Positions 6,084-7,477 of a stretch of 7,477 nt of DNA are shown here, piece after piece; position 1 is the first letter of the stretch; every line of letters begins with the position of its first letter. Below the pieces are notes generated by a model. It was given only the letters and a program-made list of their open reading frames with translations. It made no database searches and was not told the DNA's origin. Origin of the DNA: an uncultured Bacteroidales bacterium (GTDB taxonomy: Bacteria > Bacteroidota > Bacteroidia > Bacteroidales > Bacteroidaceae); the NCBI GenBank assembly GCA_937896105.1, contig CALBKR010000039.1, positions 1-7,477 of the forward strand, written 5' to 3'. The translations under genes and the position numbers were made by a program.

Positions 6084-6300
6084 AAAAAAATAAGGTGTGG
6101 GAACTTACCGTCCTTACCCTATTCTTAGGCTTCTCGCATTGCCCTCAGTAGCGGATAAAAACAATAGCCCACACCTAAGGATATGTAAAAAGCCAATAAT
6201 GGCAGTACATACCGAAAATGTGGCGCCATTGCCATTATCTTTGCTACGACTTAAATTTTGCGAGAATTCAAGAATAAAAGATAACTCAATAACACCTTCT
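6084..6300 (-). ncRNA. ssrS: Rod-shaped structured RNA, candidate 6S RNA
   Basis: Read on the minus strand, the two halves pair along their length. From the outside in (plus coordinates): 6292-6298 with 6092-6098 (7 pairs); a 15x21 internal loop; 6270-6276 with 6120-6126 (7 pairs); 6259-6266 with 6131-6138 (8 pairs); an 11x9 bubble; 6243-6247 with 6148-6152 (5 pairs); 6235-6239 with 6154-6158; 6225-6231 with 6162-6168 (7 pairs, one G-U); 6219-6223 with 6169-6173; then a terminal hairpin 6207-6213 with 6180-6186 and 6200-6203 with 6192-6195. Seven T follow at 6090-6084, fitting an intrinsic end, and a TACATTTG box lies upstream. A ~200-base rod with large bubbles and no reading frame is the architecture of 6S RNA, which binds RNA polymerase in stationary phase. 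The segment CGAGAAGCCT also resembles a stretch I recall from E. coli 6S RNA. The family call is inferred; the 5' end may lie nearer 6335. Confidence 0.5.
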
Positions 6301-6341
6301 ATGTCATATATGTTCACCGGGACACTGCCCGAAGAATATTG

Positions 6342-6372
6342 CAAATGTAGTCAAACTATTTCATCAAAACAA
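6342..6372 (-). promoter_or_regulatory. Candidate Bacteroidetes promoter for the structured RNA
   Basis: On the minus strand, TACATTTG (6349 to 6342) fits the -7 consensus TAnnTTTG exactly, and a TTG at 6372-6370 lies 20 bases upstream, near the usual -33 spacing. Transcription would start near 6335, about 36 bases before the outermost stem of the RNA. The -33 region overlaps the terminator palindrome of the upstream gene. Confidence 0.5.
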
Positions 6373-6401
6373 TAGGGTGGCTAAATTTAGCCACCCTATT
6401 G
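6366..6401 (-). terminator. Intrinsic terminator of the zinc-ribbon gene
   Basis: Bases 6370-6401 are a perfect 32-base palindrome, giving a hairpin of up to 14 pairs with an AATT loop (CAATAGGGTGGC arm). On the minus strand four T follow. It lies about 20 bases after the stop of the zinc-ribbon gene, so it most probably ends the Nif3/zinc-ribbon transcript. The short T tract makes it a moderate rather than strong terminator by sequence alone. Confidence 0.75.
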
Positions 6402-6421
6402 TAAGGTAATAACGTCACAAA

Positions 6422-7240
6422 TTACTCTGCCTTTGCTGCGCGACGGATACCGCGACGCTTTGGTGCCGGAGCCTCTGCCGGCTTCTCCTGCTCAACACCT
6501 GCAAGTTCAGGGTCAATCATAATGCGGCCACAGTTCTCGCAAACGATGATTTTCTTTCTCATACGTATATCCATCTGGCGCTGAGGCGGAATCTTGCTGA
6601 AGCAACCGCCACAAGCATCACGCTCTACATACACGATACCAAGACCGTTGCGTGAGTTCTTGCGGATGCGCTTGAACGATGTAAGCAAACGGGGCTCGAT
6701 GTTAAGCTCCAGGTCACGCGCCTGCTCACGGAGCTTCTCCTCCTCTGCCTTTGTCTCGGCAATGATATCCTCGAGCTCCGATTTCTTCATCTCGAGATCC
6801 TTCTTGCGCTCGTCGAGCTGGTTGTTGGCTCTCTCAAGCTCGTCGCTCTTCTGCTGCTCCTGTTTCTTGGCATCGTTGATTTTCTTCTCATCGTGCTCTA
6901 TCACAAGGCGGTTATACTCGATTTCCTTGTTCAAAAGGTCGAACTCGCGGTTGTTGCGCACGTTGTTCTGGTCCTCGGTATACTTCTCGATGCTGCGCTT
7001 TGCCTGCTCCATCTCCTCACGGAAAGAAACGACATTCTCACGGATAGTCTTAATCTCATTGCTGATATTCTCGATACGTGTGCCAAGACCTACAATCTCA
7101 TCCTCAAGGTCCTTCACTTCGAGAGGCAACTCGCCACGCAAAATCTTAATCCTGTCAATCTGCGAAAGAATTGTCTGCAACTCATAAAGTGTCTTCAATT
7201 TCTCTTCTACTGTGTATTCAGCAGGGTCTTTCTTTGCCAT
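6422..7240 (-). CDS. Coiled-coil C4 zinc-ribbon protein (COG1579 type)
   Basis: A 272-residue cytoplasmic protein. Residues about 15-185 form a long antiparallel coiled coil, rich in K, E and Q, containing the family motif NNREFDLLNKEIE (96-108). A C4 zinc ribbon follows with Cys210, Cys213, Cys234 and Cys237 (CGGC and CENC). The last 20 residues are a basic, Pro/Ala-rich tail (KRRGIRRAAKAE). The family is widespread and may bind nucleic acid, but its biochemical role is not established. In Bacteroidetes it lies directly downstream of a Nif3-family gene, as here, with a 100-base gap. The ATG at 7240 is followed by MAKKDPAEYTVEEKL, the usual start of the family, and no Shine-Dalgarno is seen. 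A palindromic terminator follows the stop. Confidence 0.92.
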   Translation of the reverse strand: MAKKDPAEYTVEEKLKTLYELQTILSQIDRIKILRGELPLEVKDLEDEIVGLGTRIENISNEIKTIRENVVSFREEMEQAKRSIEKYTEDQNNVRNNREFDLLNKEIEYNRLVIEHDEKKINDAKKQEQQKSDELERANNQLDERKKDLEMKKSELEDIIAETKAEEEKLREQARDLELNIEPRLLTSFKRIRKNSRNGLGIVYVERDACGGCFSKIPPQRQMDIRMRKKIIVCENCGRIMIDPELAGVEQEKPAEAPAPKRRGIRRAAKAE

Positions 7241-7340
7241 TTTGTTATATTTTAAAAGGTTAATAATTTTCTATCAATTCTCATTCTAATGGAGCGAAGC
7301 GACTGAAGAATTCCAAAAGCTATGCCCATTATGACATTTG

Positions 7341-7477
7341 TCATAAATAACCGACAGGGTTTGTATTGACCGATGTCTTTATTATTTTCAGTCCTGGGTA
7401 TCTTGCCGATATTATCTCACGGAATATATCCATCGTATACTGCTCGCTCTCATAGTGGCCTATTACTGCCACCACCA
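7341..7477 (-). CDS. Nif3-like dinuclear metal-center protein, C-terminal end
   Basis: The window edge cuts this gene, leaving the last 44 residues and the stop. They read VVAVIGHYESEQYTMDIFRE and continue to a terminal TNPVGYL. GHYESE is the C-terminal metal-binding signature of the Nif3/YbgI family, in which the His and the Glu four residues later bind the dinuclear metal site. Family members are toroidal hexamers, often annotated as GTP cyclohydrolase I type 2, although their true substrate is unsettled. The zinc-ribbon gene follows on the same strand, the expected Bacteroidetes partner. Confidence 0.88.
   Translation of the reverse strand, partial: VVAVIGHYESEQYTMDIFREIISARYPGLKIIKTSVNTNPVGYL

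Noticed and set aside
6097..6375. Plus-strand 92-residue frame and an opposing 76-residue frame at 6114-6344
   Set aside because: Both lie in the structured RNA and show no protein-like composition or family; the pairing between the two halves explains the conserved-looking segments.
6594..7187. 197-residue plus-strand Ser/Arg-rich frame
   Set aside because: Antisense shadow of the coiled coil: Lys/Glu-rich codons read backwards give Ser, Phe and Leu runs.
7241..7340. Possible separate promoter for the zinc-ribbon gene in the 100-base gap
   Set aside because: The best minus-strand candidate, TAGCTTTTG, has three rather than two bases between TA and TTTG and no well-placed -33 box.
7332..7343. 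TGACATTTGTCA inverted repeat at the Nif3 stop
   Set aside because: Five-pair arms around two bases, partly coding; no second copy seen, so no operator is claimed.
1..7477. CRISPR arrays, insertion sequences, integrases, toxin-antitoxin or phage genes
   Set aside because: No regular direct repeats, terminal inverted repeats, transposase or phage motifs were seen on either strand.

Overview
The window reads as two unrelated pieces of bacterial DNA joined in frame near position 1004-1027. Bases 1 to about 1024 look like a low-GC Firmicute (Clostridia/Lachnospiraceae type): AT-rich codons, a strong Shine-Dalgarno AAGGAG before the first gene, a plausible sigma-A type promoter, and an Lrp/AsnC regulator overlapping a class I/II aminotransferase by ATGA. 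From about 1025 to the end the DNA is typical of gut Bacteroidales: higher GC, no Shine-Dalgarno before most starts, TAnnTTTG-type promoter elements, and families common in that order (FabD, a cytoplasmic GH13 enzyme, DUF4919, a BT_0820-like HAD protein, a C4 zinc-ribbon protein beside Nif3). The aminotransferase stops after its N-terminal ~159 residues and continues as the last ~78 residues of FabD, through a short stretch (EELEAAI) that both families can carry. A chimeric contig is the simplest reading; a real inter-phylum fusion is much less likely.

Layout. 75-551 Lrp/AsnC regulator; 548-1261 hybrid aminotransferase/FabD frame; 1275-2960 GH13 alpha-amylase family enzyme; 2963-3619 exported DUF4919 protein; 3667-4029 and 4026-4718 LrgA and LrgB, overlapping by ATGA; 4796-5212 small HAD hydrolase; 5354-5426 tRNA-Lys(CTT) with its own promoter and terminator. 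On the minus strand: an unrecognised 163-residue protein (5542-6033), a rod-shaped structured RNA (about 6084-6300), a perfect-palindrome terminator, the C4 zinc-ribbon protein (6422-7240) and the C-terminal end of a Nif3-family protein (7341 to the window edge).

How the parts work together. In the Bacteroidales part, fabD, the GH13 gene and the DUF4919 gene are packed with 13 and 2 base gaps and are probably co-transcribed; lrgA-lrgB is a translationally coupled membrane pair. Nif3 and the zinc-ribbon protein are the usual Bacteroidetes neighbour pair. The most interesting unlisted element is the minus-strand RNA: its two halves pair along nearly their whole length, with large internal bubbles, a run of seven U at the 3' end and a Bacteroidetes-type promoter upstream. 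This is the architecture of 6S RNA, the RNA polymerase-binding regulator, although the family assignment is an inference that a covariance-model search must settle.
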